64,000 nt of DNA from CAVSRC01 sp963750065 (lineage in GTDB: Bacteria > Pseudomonadota > Alphaproteobacteria > Rhizobiales > Kaistiaceae), in contig CAVVPK010000015.1 of the NCBI GenBank assembly GCA_963750065.1, positions 1 through 64,000 of the forward strand, read 5' to 3'. This document shows positions 1 through 8,655 of the stretch, in pieces. The position numbers and the translations under genes are program-made. Below the pieces are notes generated by a model. It ran no database searches, was not told the origin of the DNA, and saw only the letters and a list, made by a program, of their open reading frames with translations. Position 1 is the stretch's first letter; every line of letters starts with the position of its first letter.

Positions 1-2115
1 GAGAAAGGCGTCCTCGCGGAACTCCATCGCCGAGACGTTGACCGCCATGGTCAGTGCCGGCAGCCCGGCGTCGGCCCAGGCGTGCGTCTGTCTGCAGGCT
101 TCGCGCAGCGCCCAGGCGCCAATGGGCTGGATCAGCGCGCTTTCCTCGGCGACTGGTATGAACTGCGCCGGCGGGACGATGCCGCGCGTCGGATGGTTCC
201 AGCGGATCAGCGCCTCCGCGCCGGTGATCCGTCTGCTGTTCAGTCCGACCTTCGGCTGGTAGTGCAGGACCAGTTCCTGTCGCTCCAGGGCGCGGCGCAG
301 GCCCTCCTCGATGGACTGCCGCTCGACGGCACGCACGTTCATGGCTGGCTTGAAGAACTGGTAGCTCTGGCGGCCGTTTTCCTTCGCCTGATACATCGCG
401 GTGTCGGCGTTCTTGACGAGCGTCTCCGCGCTTATGCCGTCGTCGGGGTAGACGCTGACGCCGATGCTGGCGGTGATGTGCAGATCCTGCCCGTTGATGG
501 TGTGGGTCTGCATCACCTGTTGCAACATTCTGCGCGCCAGGATCGCGGTGTCTTCCTCATGTTCGACCTCCGAGAGAAGAACGACGAATTCATCGCCGCC
601 CTGGCGGCTCACGGTGTCGGAGGCGCGGACGCAGCCGATCAGTCGCTCCGCGATAGACTTGAAGCAGCTTGTCGCCGATGGGATGTCCGAGCGAATTGTT
701 GAATGTGCTTGAACCCGTCGACATCGAGGAAACAGGATCGCGACCTTGTATGGCGTGGCGCTGGGGGCGAGCGCGATCGCCTGGCCGAACTCGGTCGTTC
801 AGAAGCATTCGGATTGGGCAGCCCGGTGAGGAAGTCGTGCTCGGCCGAATGGGCCATCTCCAGCGTCATCGCCAGGCGGCGGCCTCGGCCACCTTGCGCA
901 CACTGATATCGCGGATCGCCGCGGTCACCAGGATGCCTTCGGGGCTGTCCAGCGGGCTCAGCATGAGTCGATCGGAAACGCGGTGCCGTCCTTGCGCCCC
1001 GCCGTCAGCTCGATGCCGGTGCCGATCTGTTGTGCCAACGCCTCGGCCGCGGTGCGCGTGCTGTCGGCGATCAGCCGCTCGGCGAAGCCATGCGGAATGA
1101 TGTCGGTGACCTTCTGGCCGAGAGCTCTCGCGGGAATAACCGAACTGCTGCTCGGCCTGAAGATTGAGAATGACGATGTCGCCGTCCTCGTCACCACCAC
1201 CATCGCGTCCGGCGCCGCTTCGAGGAGCCCGCGATAGCGGCCCTCCATCTGCGCCAGATGCATCTCGGCCGTCTTGCGCACGCTGATGTCGCGGATCGCC
1301 GCGGTCACCAGGATGCCTTCGGGACTCTCCAGCGGGCTCAACATGATCTCGACCGGAAACGCACGGCCGTTCTTGCAGCGCGCCGTCAGCTCGATGCCGG
1401 TGCCGATCTGCTGCGCAGAGCTCGGCCGCCGTACGCGTTCTGTCTGAGATCAGCCGCTCGGCAAATCCCTCCGGGATGATATTGGTGACCTTCTGGCCGA
1501 GCAGTTCGTCGCGGGGATAGCCGAACTGCTTCTCGGCCTGCAGATAGAGAAGGCCGATCTCGCCCTCGTCATTGACCACGACCATCGCGTCGGGCGCCGC
1601 TTCGAGGAGCCCGCGGTAGCGGCCCTCCATCTGCGCCAGATGCACCTCGGCGACCTTGCGCACGCTGATGTCGCGGATCGCCGCGGTCACCAGGGTGCCC
1701 TCGTCATTCTCCAGCGGGCTCAGCATGATCTCGACCGGAAAGGCGCTGCCGTCCTTGCGGCGTGCCGTCAGCTCGATGCCGGTGCCGATCTGCTGCGCCA
1801 GCGCCTCGGCCGCGGTGCGCGTGCTGTCGGCGATCAGCCGCTCGGCAAAGCCTTGCGGGATAATGTGGTGACCTTCTGCCCGAGAAGCTCGTCGCGGGGA
1901 TAGCCGAACTGCTTCTCGGCCTGCAGATTGAGAAGGACGATTTCGCCCGCCTCGTTGACCACGACCATGGCGTCGGGTGCGGCTTCGAGAAGGTTGCGGT
2001 AGCGGTCCTCCGTCTGCGTCAGATATGCTTCCACCGTCTTGCGGACATCGGCGTCACGGATCGTTTGCGCGGGCCGCGATTGGCGGTTCGGCATACGGCT
2101 TCCCTTGGAACGCAT
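1..2115 (-). pseudogene. PAS(x3)-GGDEF-EAL c-di-GMP signalling protein, frame-broken and cut by the window edge
   Basis: Read on the minus strand, the gene begins with tandem PAS domains (conserved core EAAPDAMVVVNE), followed by a GGDEF domain (FLDVDGFK, then RQGGDEFVVLL near 570-610) and an EAL domain (LHYQPKV, then AEALIRWNHP near 190-290). Such proteins make and/or break cyclic di-GMP in response to a PAS-sensed signal. The PAS units recur every ~383 nt (anchors near 1222, 1604 and 1987) and are very similar in DNA sequence. Frame changes are visible near 690, 1120-1140, 1415 and 1866, so no single frame reads through. The C-terminus lies beyond position 1. ATG at 2115 is my preferred start; 2094 is an alternative. 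It is either a decaying gene or an intact gene with sequencing errors. Confidence 0.8.
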
Positions 2116-2230
2116 GGCTCGGGCCTCCGCGGCTAAGAGGCCGGGACATACAGCCAACTGCTATGCCCAATAGATTAACCGCTCGTGCCGGATTGCCGCG
2201 AATTCGACGGCAATTGCAGCCGATTCGGTC

Positions 2231-3169
2231 TCAGGCCTCCTGCCGCCGCCGCGCGGCGCGGCCGGCGTAGAGCAGGCCGTACATGCCGACGGTGATGGCG
2301 ACCATGGCAAGCACCTGGGTGAGCGAGATCGCCGCCCCGGCGAAGACGAGCGCCACCAGCATGGTCACCGCCGGCGCCGGCACCTCGATCGAGCTTGCCA
2401 CCGACACGTCGAGGTGGCGGATGGCCTGGAACCAGAAGATCAGCTCGATGTAGTACGCCAACCCCATGATGAAGGTCGCCCGCTGCAGGTCGAAATCGGC
2501 GAAGCCGGCGATCACCGCGCTTGGGCTGCCGACGACAAGGACGAGCCCGGCAAGGAAGACGCCGGAGACGATGAGCCGCGACAGGGTCACCTGGTTCAGC
2601 GTCAGCGCCGTGCGGTTGAGCACCTGCGTCTTGAGCAGGAGATGCGCCGCCGTCCACAGAACCGGAATGCCGAGCGAGAAGACCGACCACCAGGAGACGT
2701 CGGCGATGAGGAAGGTGCCGTTGGTGGTCAGATAGACCAGCGCCGCGATCATCAGCGCGGTGAAGGCGAGTTCGGCCGGCGTCTTGCGCTTCTTGAGGAA
2801 GATCGCCTCGGCCAGCATGGTCATCAACGGATAGGCCTGCACGACGATCGCCATGCTCACCGGCCCGGCCTTCTCGGCGGCGACCACATACATGTAGGTC
2901 GCCAGGCCGAACATGACGCCGGTGGAGACCGCCACTGCGATCGTCCAGGCGCGGGTGCTGTCGGCACCGGCGGTCTCGAACAGCCCGCGCGTACCCTGCG
3001 CCCGTTCGCGCAGGTAGAGCGGCAGCGCGGAGAGGATCTGCCACACCGTCAGCCAGACGGTGAAGGTCAGCCCGTCGACGCCGCCCGGGCGCGCGCTCGC
3101 CAGCACGGGCAGGACGCCGAGAATGCCGAGACAGGAAAAGGCCGACAGGATGCCGAGGCGGGGATTCAT
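2231..3169 (-). CDS. EamA/DMT-family inner-membrane transporter
   Basis: This 312-residue protein is hydrophobic throughout, with about ten predicted membrane spans in two internally related halves. That is the usual size and layout of EamA (drug/metabolite transporter) proteins. These are inner-membrane exporters or importers of small metabolites; the substrate cannot be told from sequence. It begins at ATG 3169 (MNPRLGILSAF), and the first segment is immediately hydrophobic. It is transcribed alone, opposite to the FMN reductase gene at 3426, with ~250 bp between them that must hold both promoters. Confidence 0.85.
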   Translation of the reverse strand: MNPRLGILSAFSCLGILGVLPVLASARPGGVDGLTFTVWLTVWQILSALPLYLRERAQGTRGLFETAGADSTRAWTIAVAVSTGVMFGLATYMYVVAAEKAGPVSMAIVVQAYPLMTMLAEAIFLKKRKTPAELAFTALMIAALVYLTTNGTFLIADVSWWSVFSLGIPVLWTAAHLLLKTQVLNRTALTLNQVTLSRLIVSGVFLAGLVLVVGSPSAVIAGFADFDLQRATFIMGLAYYIELIFWFQAIRHLDVSVASSIEVPAPAVTMLVALVFAGAAISLTQVLAMVAITVGMYGLLYAGRAARRRQEA

Positions 3170-3425
3170 GCGAGGCCGCCTTGTGGCGGAGGGAGAATGC
3201 GGGCGGAAGCTTTAGCGCCGGGACTGGCAGGGGGGAAGTGGCACGGTGGCGCGAACCCGCCGGCGGGTGGAACCCACTGTCCCGCCCGGCGTTTATCCAC
3301 GCGTGGCCGCGCCGTGCCCCGGTTACCGGAACGTGCCCTCTTGCCGCGGCGCCCCTGCACGCCAATTGGGGGGCTGGTATCTGGTAGATACCGAGAGATC
3401 ACGCATCGCTGCAAGGAATGAAATC

Positions 3426-4029
3426 ATGGTCAAGGTCGCAGTCATCGTCGGCAGCCTCCGCCGCGAATGGATCAACCGAAATCTGGCACTGGCCCTGAAG
3501 AAGCTCGGCCGCAGGTACGGGCTCGATCTGTCGCTGGTCGGGCTCGCCGACCTGCCGCACTACAATCAGGATCTGTGGGCCGATCCGCCGGCCGCCGTCA
3601 CCCGCCTGAAGCGCGACGTCGAGGCGGCTGATGCGGTCATCTTCGTCACGCCGGAATACAATCGCGCACCGCCCGGCCTGGTGAAGGACGCGGTCGATTG
3701 GGCGAGCCGGCCCTATGGCAAGAATTCGTGGGCGGGCAAGCCGGCGGCGGTCATCGGCGCCACCACCGGCAAGGTCGGCACGGCGGTGGCGCAGTCGCAT
3801 TTGCGCGCCACCCTGCTGGTGCTCGACCTCGCTGTCATGGGCCAGCCCGAGGCCTATATCCAGTTGCCGGCCGAATTCGATCGACGCCCACCACACCGTC
3901 ACCGACGAGGCGATCCGCGCCTTCCTGGAGAAATGGCTCGCCGCCTTCGCCGACTGGATCGGCAAGGTCGCCGGCATCGTGCCGGAAGCCGGCCAGCCCG
4001 ACAGCGACGCGATGGCGGCGGCGGAGTAG
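3426..4029 (+). pseudogene. NADPH-dependent FMN reductase family protein, single-base frameshift
   Basis: The N-terminal ~150 residues (VKVAVIVGSLRREWINRNLA, then FVTPEYNRAPPGLVKDAVDW) are a flavodoxin-like NAD(P)H:FMN/quinone reductase of the ChrR/SsuE type; GSLR and PEYN are its flavin-binding loops. At about 3878-3880 (gaattcgatcg) the frame changes. After it, another frame continues as AHHTVTDEAIRAFLEKWLAAF and ends at 4029, which is the usual C-terminal helix of the family. Dropping one G restores one ORF of about 200 residues. Either a recent one-base insertion or a sequence error. Likely a cytoplasmic quinone or flavin reductase if intact. Confidence 0.75.
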
Positions 4030-4201
4030 GCAACACGACCCGGTCGGCGACAGTCCGCCGGGGCGAGGTGTGTCGTGCGCCCGAGGCTCTTCTCTCTCGG
4101 TCGTCCCCGGCGAGGCGAAGCCGAGACCGGGGGATCGGTGTCGGCAAGCGCCGCGGGCGCTTAATCTGGCGAGGCCGCGGCGGCGCAGGCCGTGGGCCGC
4201 G

Positions 4202-4456
4202 TCAGCGGCGGCCCATGCGCACCAGGCGCGCAATGTCGCTGCGCGCGATACCGAGGTCGCGCAGCACCGCGTCGTCGGCTTGTGTGAGCCAGCGAACCCT
4301 CTGCCGGTCACGCCAATAATCGGCGATCGCCCCGCCGGCTCGGGCGAGCAGACGCAGCGTGGCGGCGGCACCGTGGTAAAGCCCGGTCTCGAGGCTGGAG
4401 GGGATGACCGGTGCGAAACCGCGCTGGGTGCCGTGGTTGAGTGTGATGAGGGACAT
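4202..4456 (-). CDS. DUF1127 (YjiS-like) small protein
   Basis: An 84-residue protein whose C-terminal part (WRDRQRVRWLTQADDAVLRD, then LGIARSDI) is the DUF1127 domain, common in Alphaproteobacteria. Some short members of the family have been linked to carbon or phosphate metabolism and RNA turnover, but no role can be assigned here. I chose ATG 4456 (MSLITLNHG) because a GGAGG sequence lies 11 nt upstream; the longer reading frame begins 12 codons earlier without a better ribosome site. Single gene. Confidence 0.8.
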   Translation of the reverse strand: MSLITLNHGTQRGFAPVIPSSLETGLYHGAAATLRLLARAGGAIADYWRDRQRVRWLTQADDAVLRDLGIARSDIARLVRMGRR

Positions 4457-4689
4457 GATGGTCTCTGCCTCCGGGCGACGAAGAACCTGCACCGATCGCG
4501 AAGCGCGTTCTTGACGCGAGACTTCGTTCGGGCGCCGTCGTCACCCAGTTGCGCGTTCCCGCGCCGTCCCGCTCCCGCGGACCAGCTGGCGGAGCCTGCG
4601 CACGGGATGGATCATAGCGCTTCCGGGTAAACCGACCGTTTGCGGAGGGAGGGCGGATTGAACGCTTGGCGAGGAGCCACCGAGGCCCT

Positions 4690-4738
4690 GTCATGGCCAG
4701 GCCTCGTCCCGGCCATCCACGTCTTTGCTATTCCCTCG
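4690..4738 (+). repeat. Dispersed intergenic repeat (VPAIHVF-encoding type), copy 1
   Basis: About 45 bp including catggccaggcctcgtcc and ggccatccacgtctttg. A second copy lies at 53370-53407. In translation it gives the GLVPAIHVF string seen in many Hyphomicrobiales intergenic repeats. It lies just upstream of the dpnI-like gene and is inside the falsely extended reading frame of that gene, which argues for the later start at 4760. Confidence 0.6.
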
Positions 4739-4759
4739 GGTCGGCTATGCTGGCCAACG

Positions 4760-5530
4760 ATGGATTTTAGCTTCGAAGAACCCCAAGCTGCCTATGTCAG
4801 CGGCTCCCAAAACGCCCGCGCCTGGACTGAGCAATGGGTGGGCAAGTGGGTCTATTGCCCGAACTGCGGCAATCCAAGGATGGACCAGTTCGCCTCCAAT
4901 CGCCCTGTTGCTGACTTCTTCTGTGCGTCTTGCAGCGAGGAGTTCGAACTCAAGAGCCAAAAAAAGGCATTCGGTCGAAGGGTTGTTGATGGCGCTTTTG
5001 GCACGATGACTGAGCGGCTAGCTGCACGCAATAATCCGAACCTTCTGCTGCTGAACTACGACCTGCAAAGACTGGCGGTCACGAACGTCGTCATTGTCCC
5101 AAAGCATTTCTTCGTGAGCGATATCATTGAAAAGCGCAAGCCGCTGGCGCCTACCGCGAAGCGCGCCGGATGGGTTGGCTGCAACATCCTGCTGAATGCG
5201 ATTCCCGCCGCGGGCAAAATCTATTTCGTGCGCGCCGGCGAGGCGGTGCCCAAAGCGTCCGTTCTTGCTCAATGGCGGCAAACGCTCTTTCTGCGGGACG
5301 AGGGGAGCGACGCACGCGGCTGGCTTATCGAGACGATGAAATGTGTCGAGGCGATCGGGAAGAACGAGTTCGGTCTTGATGACGTCTATGCGTTCGAGGA
5401 GAGGCTAAGTCTCCTTTATCCGAACAACCGGCATGTGAGGCAGAAGATACGGCAGCAGTTGCAGGTGCTTCGTGATCACGGCTATTTGGATTTCGTGTCA
5501 CGCGGTCACTATCGCATGAGGCAATCCTGA
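4760..5530 (+). CDS. dpnI: DpnI-family methyl-directed restriction endonuclease
   Basis: The protein (256 aa from ATG 4760, MDFSFEEPQ) follows DpnI along its whole length. A zinc site is formed by Cys33, Cys36, Cys55 and Cys58 (YCPNCG and FFCASC). The PD-(D/E)xK catalytic residues are Asp52, Glu63 and Lys65 (PVADFF, then EEFELKSQ), the same spacing as DpnI D53/E64/K66. The block PLAPTAKRAGWVGCNI is also conserved, and a winged-helix domain (VRQKIRQQLQVLRDHGYLDF) ends the protein. DpnI cuts GATC only when the adenine is methylated on both strands. No methylase is needed, and none is nearby. The region is visibly less GC-rich than its neighbours, which suggests acquisition. Nine bases separate it from the zinc-ribbon gene downstream. 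Confidence 0.9.
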   Translation: MDFSFEEPQAAYVSGSQNARAWTEQWVGKWVYCPNCGNPRMDQFASNRPVADFFCASCSEEFELKSQKKAFGRRVVDGAFGTMTERLAARNNPNLLLLNYDLQRLAVTNVVIVPKHFFVSDIIEKRKPLAPTAKRAGWVGCNILLNAIPAAGKIYFVRAGEAVPKASVLAQWRQTLFLRDEGSDARGWLIETMKCVEAIGKNEFGLDDVYAFEERLSLLYPNNRHVRQKIRQQLQVLRDHGYLDFVSRGHYRMRQS

Positions 5531-5538
5531 GGTGGGTC

Positions 5539-5796
5539 ATGGCATGGTTCCGCAATCACTACGAATGCGACCGCTGCGGTTCGCATTGGGACGACGAGTG
5601 GTCGTGCACCTGCGATGACGATTGCCCGCGTTGCGGAGCGCGGCACATGTCTCCGTACGCGAGCGACGACCTGACGGAAATATCAGAGCAGCGCGAGAAT
5701 GAGATTGTTCTGTTGCGGTCTCCTAAGAGCGCGCAGCATTATCCCGATTATCGGGTAGTTGCTGTCTTGCCGATCCGGAGTGCGGACGAGCTTTAG
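5539..5796 (+). CDS. Small zinc-ribbon protein, coupled to dpnI-like gene
   Basis: An 85-residue protein whose first half has CDRCG, CTCDDDCPRCG and H residues of a zinc ribbon (YECDRCGSHWDDEWSC then CPRCGARHMSP). The second half has no motif I recognise. It begins 9 nt after the dpnI-like stop, so the two are probably one transcript. I cannot equate it with DpnD of the pneumococcal DpnI locus. Similar small ribbon proteins occur as lone hypothetical genes in Hyphomicrobiales, so a link to restriction is only inferred from position. Confidence 0.6.
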   Translation: MAWFRNHYECDRCGSHWDDEWSCTCDDDCPRCGARHMSPYASDDLTEISEQRENEIVLLRSPKSAQHYPDYRVVAVLPIRSADEL

Positions 5797-5824
5797 CGTT
5801 GGTGGCGCGCGGGATTACCGCCGT

Positions 5825-6142
5825 TCACTCCCCCACATGCACCGCCAGCCACACGGTCGGCTGGCTCGCGTCGGTCCAGGTGACGCGGTGGCGGGTGTGG
5901 GCGGGGAGGGAGACGTAGTCGCCGGGCGCGAGCCGCCTCTCGGCTTCGCCTTCGATGGCCAGCCCGGCGGCGCCTGACAGCAGGATCACCCATTCGTCAT
6001 GCGCCTGGTCGTACCAGAAGCCGGGCGGCGAGGCCTGTCCGGTGGAGACGATGCGCTCGATCCTGAGGCCCGGCCGGGCGAGGAGATCGGTCAACTCCTC
6101 CGCGGCCGAAGCGGCCGGCAAGTCGGCGAAGACGTTGGGCAT
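5825..6142 (-). CDS. Small cupin-domain protein
   Basis: A 105-residue single cupin. Cupin motif 1 is visible around WYDQAHDEWVILLSGAAGL and EGEAERRLAPGDYVSLPAHT, followed by HRVTWTD for motif 2. The H-DE and H residues could bind a metal. Single-domain cupins are sugar isomerases, dioxygenase-like enzymes or sensors; nothing here decides which. ATG at 6142 (MPNVFADLP) gives the expected N-terminus. It is monocistronic and faces the dpnI-like pair. Confidence 0.8.
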   Translation of the reverse strand: MPNVFADLPAASAAEELTDLLARPGLRIERIVSTGQASPPGFWYDQAHDEWVILLSGAAGLAIEGEAERRLAPGDYVSLPAHTRHRVTWTDASQPTVWLAVHVGE

Positions 6143-6235
6143 GGTGGCCTCCCGAGTGCGTCAAAGGCGCCTGGATACCATGGTCGGCGACGATCGAGGC
6201 TTGTTGCGACGACTGTGCGGCATGGCACGGTGCGA

Positions 6236-6318
6236 ACCTCCCCACCAAAGTCGGATGTTTCCGACTTTGGCATCATTGAATCCAAACGCGGGCAGGCCCG
6301 TGTTTGGTGGGGAGGTCG
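6236..6318 (+). repeat. Double-hairpin intergenic element, copy 1
   Basis: Two consecutive perfect or near-perfect hairpins: ccaaagtcgga/tccgactttgg (6245-6270) and ccaaacgcgggc/gcccgtgtttgg (6282-6307), 11 nt apart (catcattgaat), flanked by acctccccac and gtggggaggt. Two other copies with the same plan but different stem sequences lie at 46835-46940 and 57759-57864. Confidence 0.65.
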
Positions 6319-7156
6319 AAAGCGGCGAGCGCCAGCGAGCCACTTTCGGGAGGGGGTGGATTGGCCGAGAGTCCCAGGCCCCTCCGCGAAAGCGCTTCGC
6401 GCTTTCGACCCTCCCTCCGGGGGAGGGTTGGGTGTCGTGCCGGTGGCGACGCAAAAATACTTATCCCCGCCCCCATGCCCCCATGAGATGATCCGCTCAT
6501 CTTCTCCCGAGAGGGGTCGTGTCGCGACCGAACCGTCACGGGGAGAGGAGCGGCGCCTGCTTCGCGTGCGGTATCGGACCGCGTGCGGACCGGGAGGTGC
6601 CCGCGTCAGCTCGTCCGCCGGCATTACGACCGGCTGTGGCCACCGTCCACCTTAAGCCGGGTGGGTTCAAAACCTCGCCTGTCCAAGGGCGAGGGGCCAG
6701 GCAGCGGGCCGGTGATGAACCGGCAGCGCACCGTTCGCCCGGTGGAGCGCGAGTGCGGGTTACCCAAAATCGCCGCGGCGGGCGCTCGGCTGAGCGCCAC
6801 CAAACGGACTACCCGACGAGGCACTCATCGAGCGCCCGCCATCCCCTCGTCTCCAACAAGAGGCGAGGAGCGAAGCGACCGGGACGGGAAAAAGACGCGA
6901 GGCCGGCCGAAGGCCGGACAGGGAAGCAGGAAATGTTCATCACCCGGTGCGGGACAAGCGCGCGGGAACGAGAGCGCTTGCTCATTCCCGTTCGTCCCCG
7001 CGGAGGCGGGGACCCAGGCAGGAATCGCCACATGCGCGGTGCCGGCGGCGACTCAAATCCGGATGCCCGATCGGTGTCGGGCATGAACGGAGATTGTCGC
7101 TCGGCCACACGCACCGCCGCATCCGGGAAACGACCTGCAAACCAAGGAGCAAACCC
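6319..7156. other. Gene-free repeat-rich intergenic region
   Basis: About 0.84 kb with no credible gene. It holds GC-rich palindromes (for example gcgaaagcgcttcgcgctttc near 6387), an aacaagaggcgaggagcg unit at 6855-6872 that recurs near 56.5 kb, and the 71-bp repeat at 6771-6841. Reading frames crossing it consist of low-complexity Arg/Gly/Pro strings and are rejected as genes. Confidence 0.6.
6771..6841 (+). repeat. 71-bp dispersed structured repeat, copy 1
   Basis: A stretch bounded by a perfect 12-bp inverted repeat (ggcgggcgctcg at 6778 and cgagcgcccgcc ending 6840). It recurs at 57582-57651 with a single base of difference (ccaccaaac against ccacaaac). The interior is also conserved although it is not obviously self-paired apart from ctcggctgagcg. 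It encodes no protein. Function unknown. Confidence 0.7.
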
Positions 7157-7507
7157 ATGTCCCGATACCGTCGCCAGCATCGCGCCGCCCCGCCCGATCC
7201 GGAGCCCTGGCTCCGCCACCTGACGCCGGACCTGCGCGACAATCCGAAATCGGTCGCCTGGGCAAAGTCGAAGGACGAGCATGATCAGGCCATGCGTGAC
7301 TTCAACCGCAAGCTCGTCGACTTCTACGATCTGCACGAAGCCTGCCCGCTCGATCGCTGCCGCCGGGCCCGTCGCTGCGCCGGCCGAGAGCTGATGTGTT
7401 ATGACGCGGCCTTGCCGCTTTTCCAGAAATACGTCTTTCCGAAACTGCGCGCAGCGCTGCGCGAGCGTCAGGCCGAGGCCGCCATGTCGCCCGAATCGCC
7501 GTTATGA
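7157..7507 (+). CDS. Conserved small hypothetical protein
   Basis: A 116-residue protein starting MSRYRRQHRAAPPDPEPWLR. A GGAGC ribosome site lies 7 nt before ATG 7157. The middle carries a Cys-rich segment (CPLDRCRRARRCAGRELMC), possibly a metal site. I do not recognise a named family. It ends 7 nt before the DUF1697 gene, so the two are likely co-transcribed. Confidence 0.6.
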   Translation: MSRYRRQHRAAPPDPEPWLRHLTPDLRDNPKSVAWAKSKDEHDQAMRDFNRKLVDFYDLHEACPLDRCRRARRCAGRELMCYDAALPLFQKYVFPKLRAALRERQAEAAMSPESPL

Positions 7508-7514
7508 TGGCGCC

Positions 7515-8051
7515 ATGACCGCCTATGTCGCCCTGCTGCGCGCCGTCAATGTCGGTGGGCGCGGTGTCAAGATGGCCGCTTTGCGAGCCCTGTTCGCCGA
7601 TCTCGGCTTTGCCGATGCGCGCACGCATCTGCAGAGCGGCAATGTCGTGTTTGCGGCGCACGGCGATCGCGCCCAGATCGCCGCAACAATAGAGGCGGGC
7701 ATCGTCGATCGCTTCGGCTTCCGTTCGGAGACCATCCTGCGCACGGCGGGCGAGATGGAGCGGCTCACCGGCCGCAACCCGTTCCCGGAGATGGCCGAGG
7801 CCGACCCCAGCCACCTCGTGGTCATGTTCCTTGCCGGCCTGCCGACGTCGGAGGACCGCGCGGCGCTGCGCATGCAATGGGACGGGCCGGAGTCCTGGCA
7901 GGCGGTCGGGGCGGACCTGTTCATCTGCTATCCCAAGGGCATCGGCACGTCGAAACTGAAGCTCAAGCTCACGACGCCGGGGACCGGACGCAACTGGAAC
8001 GTGGTCACGGCGCTGGCGGCGCTTACGGCGCAGGTCGCGGCTGAATCATGA
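7515..8051 (+). CDS. DUF1697 domain protein
   Basis: A 178-residue protein with the hallmark start MTAYVALLRAVNVGGRGVKM and the block ARTHLQSGNVVFAAHGD of DUF1697. The C-terminal GTSKLKLKLTTPGTGRNWNV also matches the family. Its biochemical role is unknown. It follows the 116-residue hypothetical gene by 7 nt. Confidence 0.85.
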   Translation: MTAYVALLRAVNVGGRGVKMAALRALFADLGFADARTHLQSGNVVFAAHGDRAQIAATIEAGIVDRFGFRSETILRTAGEMERLTGRNPFPEMAEADPSHLVVMFLAGLPTSEDRAALRMQWDGPESWQAVGADLFICYPKGIGTSKLKLKLTTPGTGRNWNVVTALAALTAQVAAES

Positions 8052-8165
8052 CGGCGGAGGCCGCCGGCGGGGCCTGAGCCATGTCAATTCACAGGCGCCG
8101 GCGGCGCGGGTAGTATTCAGGTGCCGGTGACTTGCGTGCGCCGCGTGCATGAAGGAGGACGTCTG

Positions 8166-8315
8166 ATGTCTAAGGGACGCGACAGACCATCTCACGAGAA
8201 GAAGAAACCGAAGTCGGACAAGAACAAGAAGAACAAGCACCAGCCGTTCGGCGGCAAGACGCCGTCGCCGGTCATGGCGACCATGCATCCGGACGACGCG
8301 AAGAAGCAGCAGTAG
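8166..8315 (+). CDS. Very basic 49-residue protein
   Basis: ATG 8166 has a strong GGAGG site 6-7 nt upstream (gaaggaggacgtctg). The product MSKGRDRPSHEKKKPKSDKN continues with a Lys-rich run and ends in DDAKKQQ. It is disordered and highly positive, which suits nucleic-acid binding, though that is inference. No named family is recognised. Confidence 0.5.
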   Translation: MSKGRDRPSHEKKKPKSDKNKKNKHQPFGGKTPSPVMATMHPDDAKKQQ

Positions 8316-8655
8316 TCGGCATCTGCCGCGGGCGAGGTGGACGATTTGCCGCGCTTTGGCGCCGGGCCGGCGGCCAGGAAGACGCGCGCGTCCTGGTCCT
8401 CACGATCGCCGGCGCAAAGGCCCGCAATCCCGCGGCAGCCTTGAGTTTGATCGCGCGCCCGTAGGCGCCGCCGGCTCCCCCGATTGCCGCCGTTCCGGCG
8501 GTTAACCAGCGCTCCCGCCGGATCTTCCGCCGGCCGCATTCGCGCCCCATTTGCCGTTGCACATCGCGCCTGTCGCCGCCGGAGCCCCGGCGGGGGCTCT
8601 GGTGCTGGGAGGGACATGCCAACGATGCGGTTCAACAGCAAACGGAAGTCAAAGA
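8316..8655. other. Intergenic region before the RlpA-like gene
   Basis: About 340 bp with no gene I can support. Frames here are GC-rich shadows. It must carry the promoter of the RlpA-like gene. Confidence 0.4.

Noticed and set aside
82..702. 206-residue plus-strand frame
   Set aside because: It is the antisense of the GGDEF-EAL gene; the minus strand has the GGDEF and EAL motifs.
6660..6850. Possible RNase P or tmRNA gene (g-rich, ggttcaaa, cacca)
   Set aside because: None of the conserved cores of either RNA is present; the matching part is the dispersed repeat.
6519..7223. 234-residue plus-strand frame across the repeat region
   Set aside because: Arg/Gly/Pro-rich, contains the dispersed 71-bp repeat, no ribosome site and no motif.
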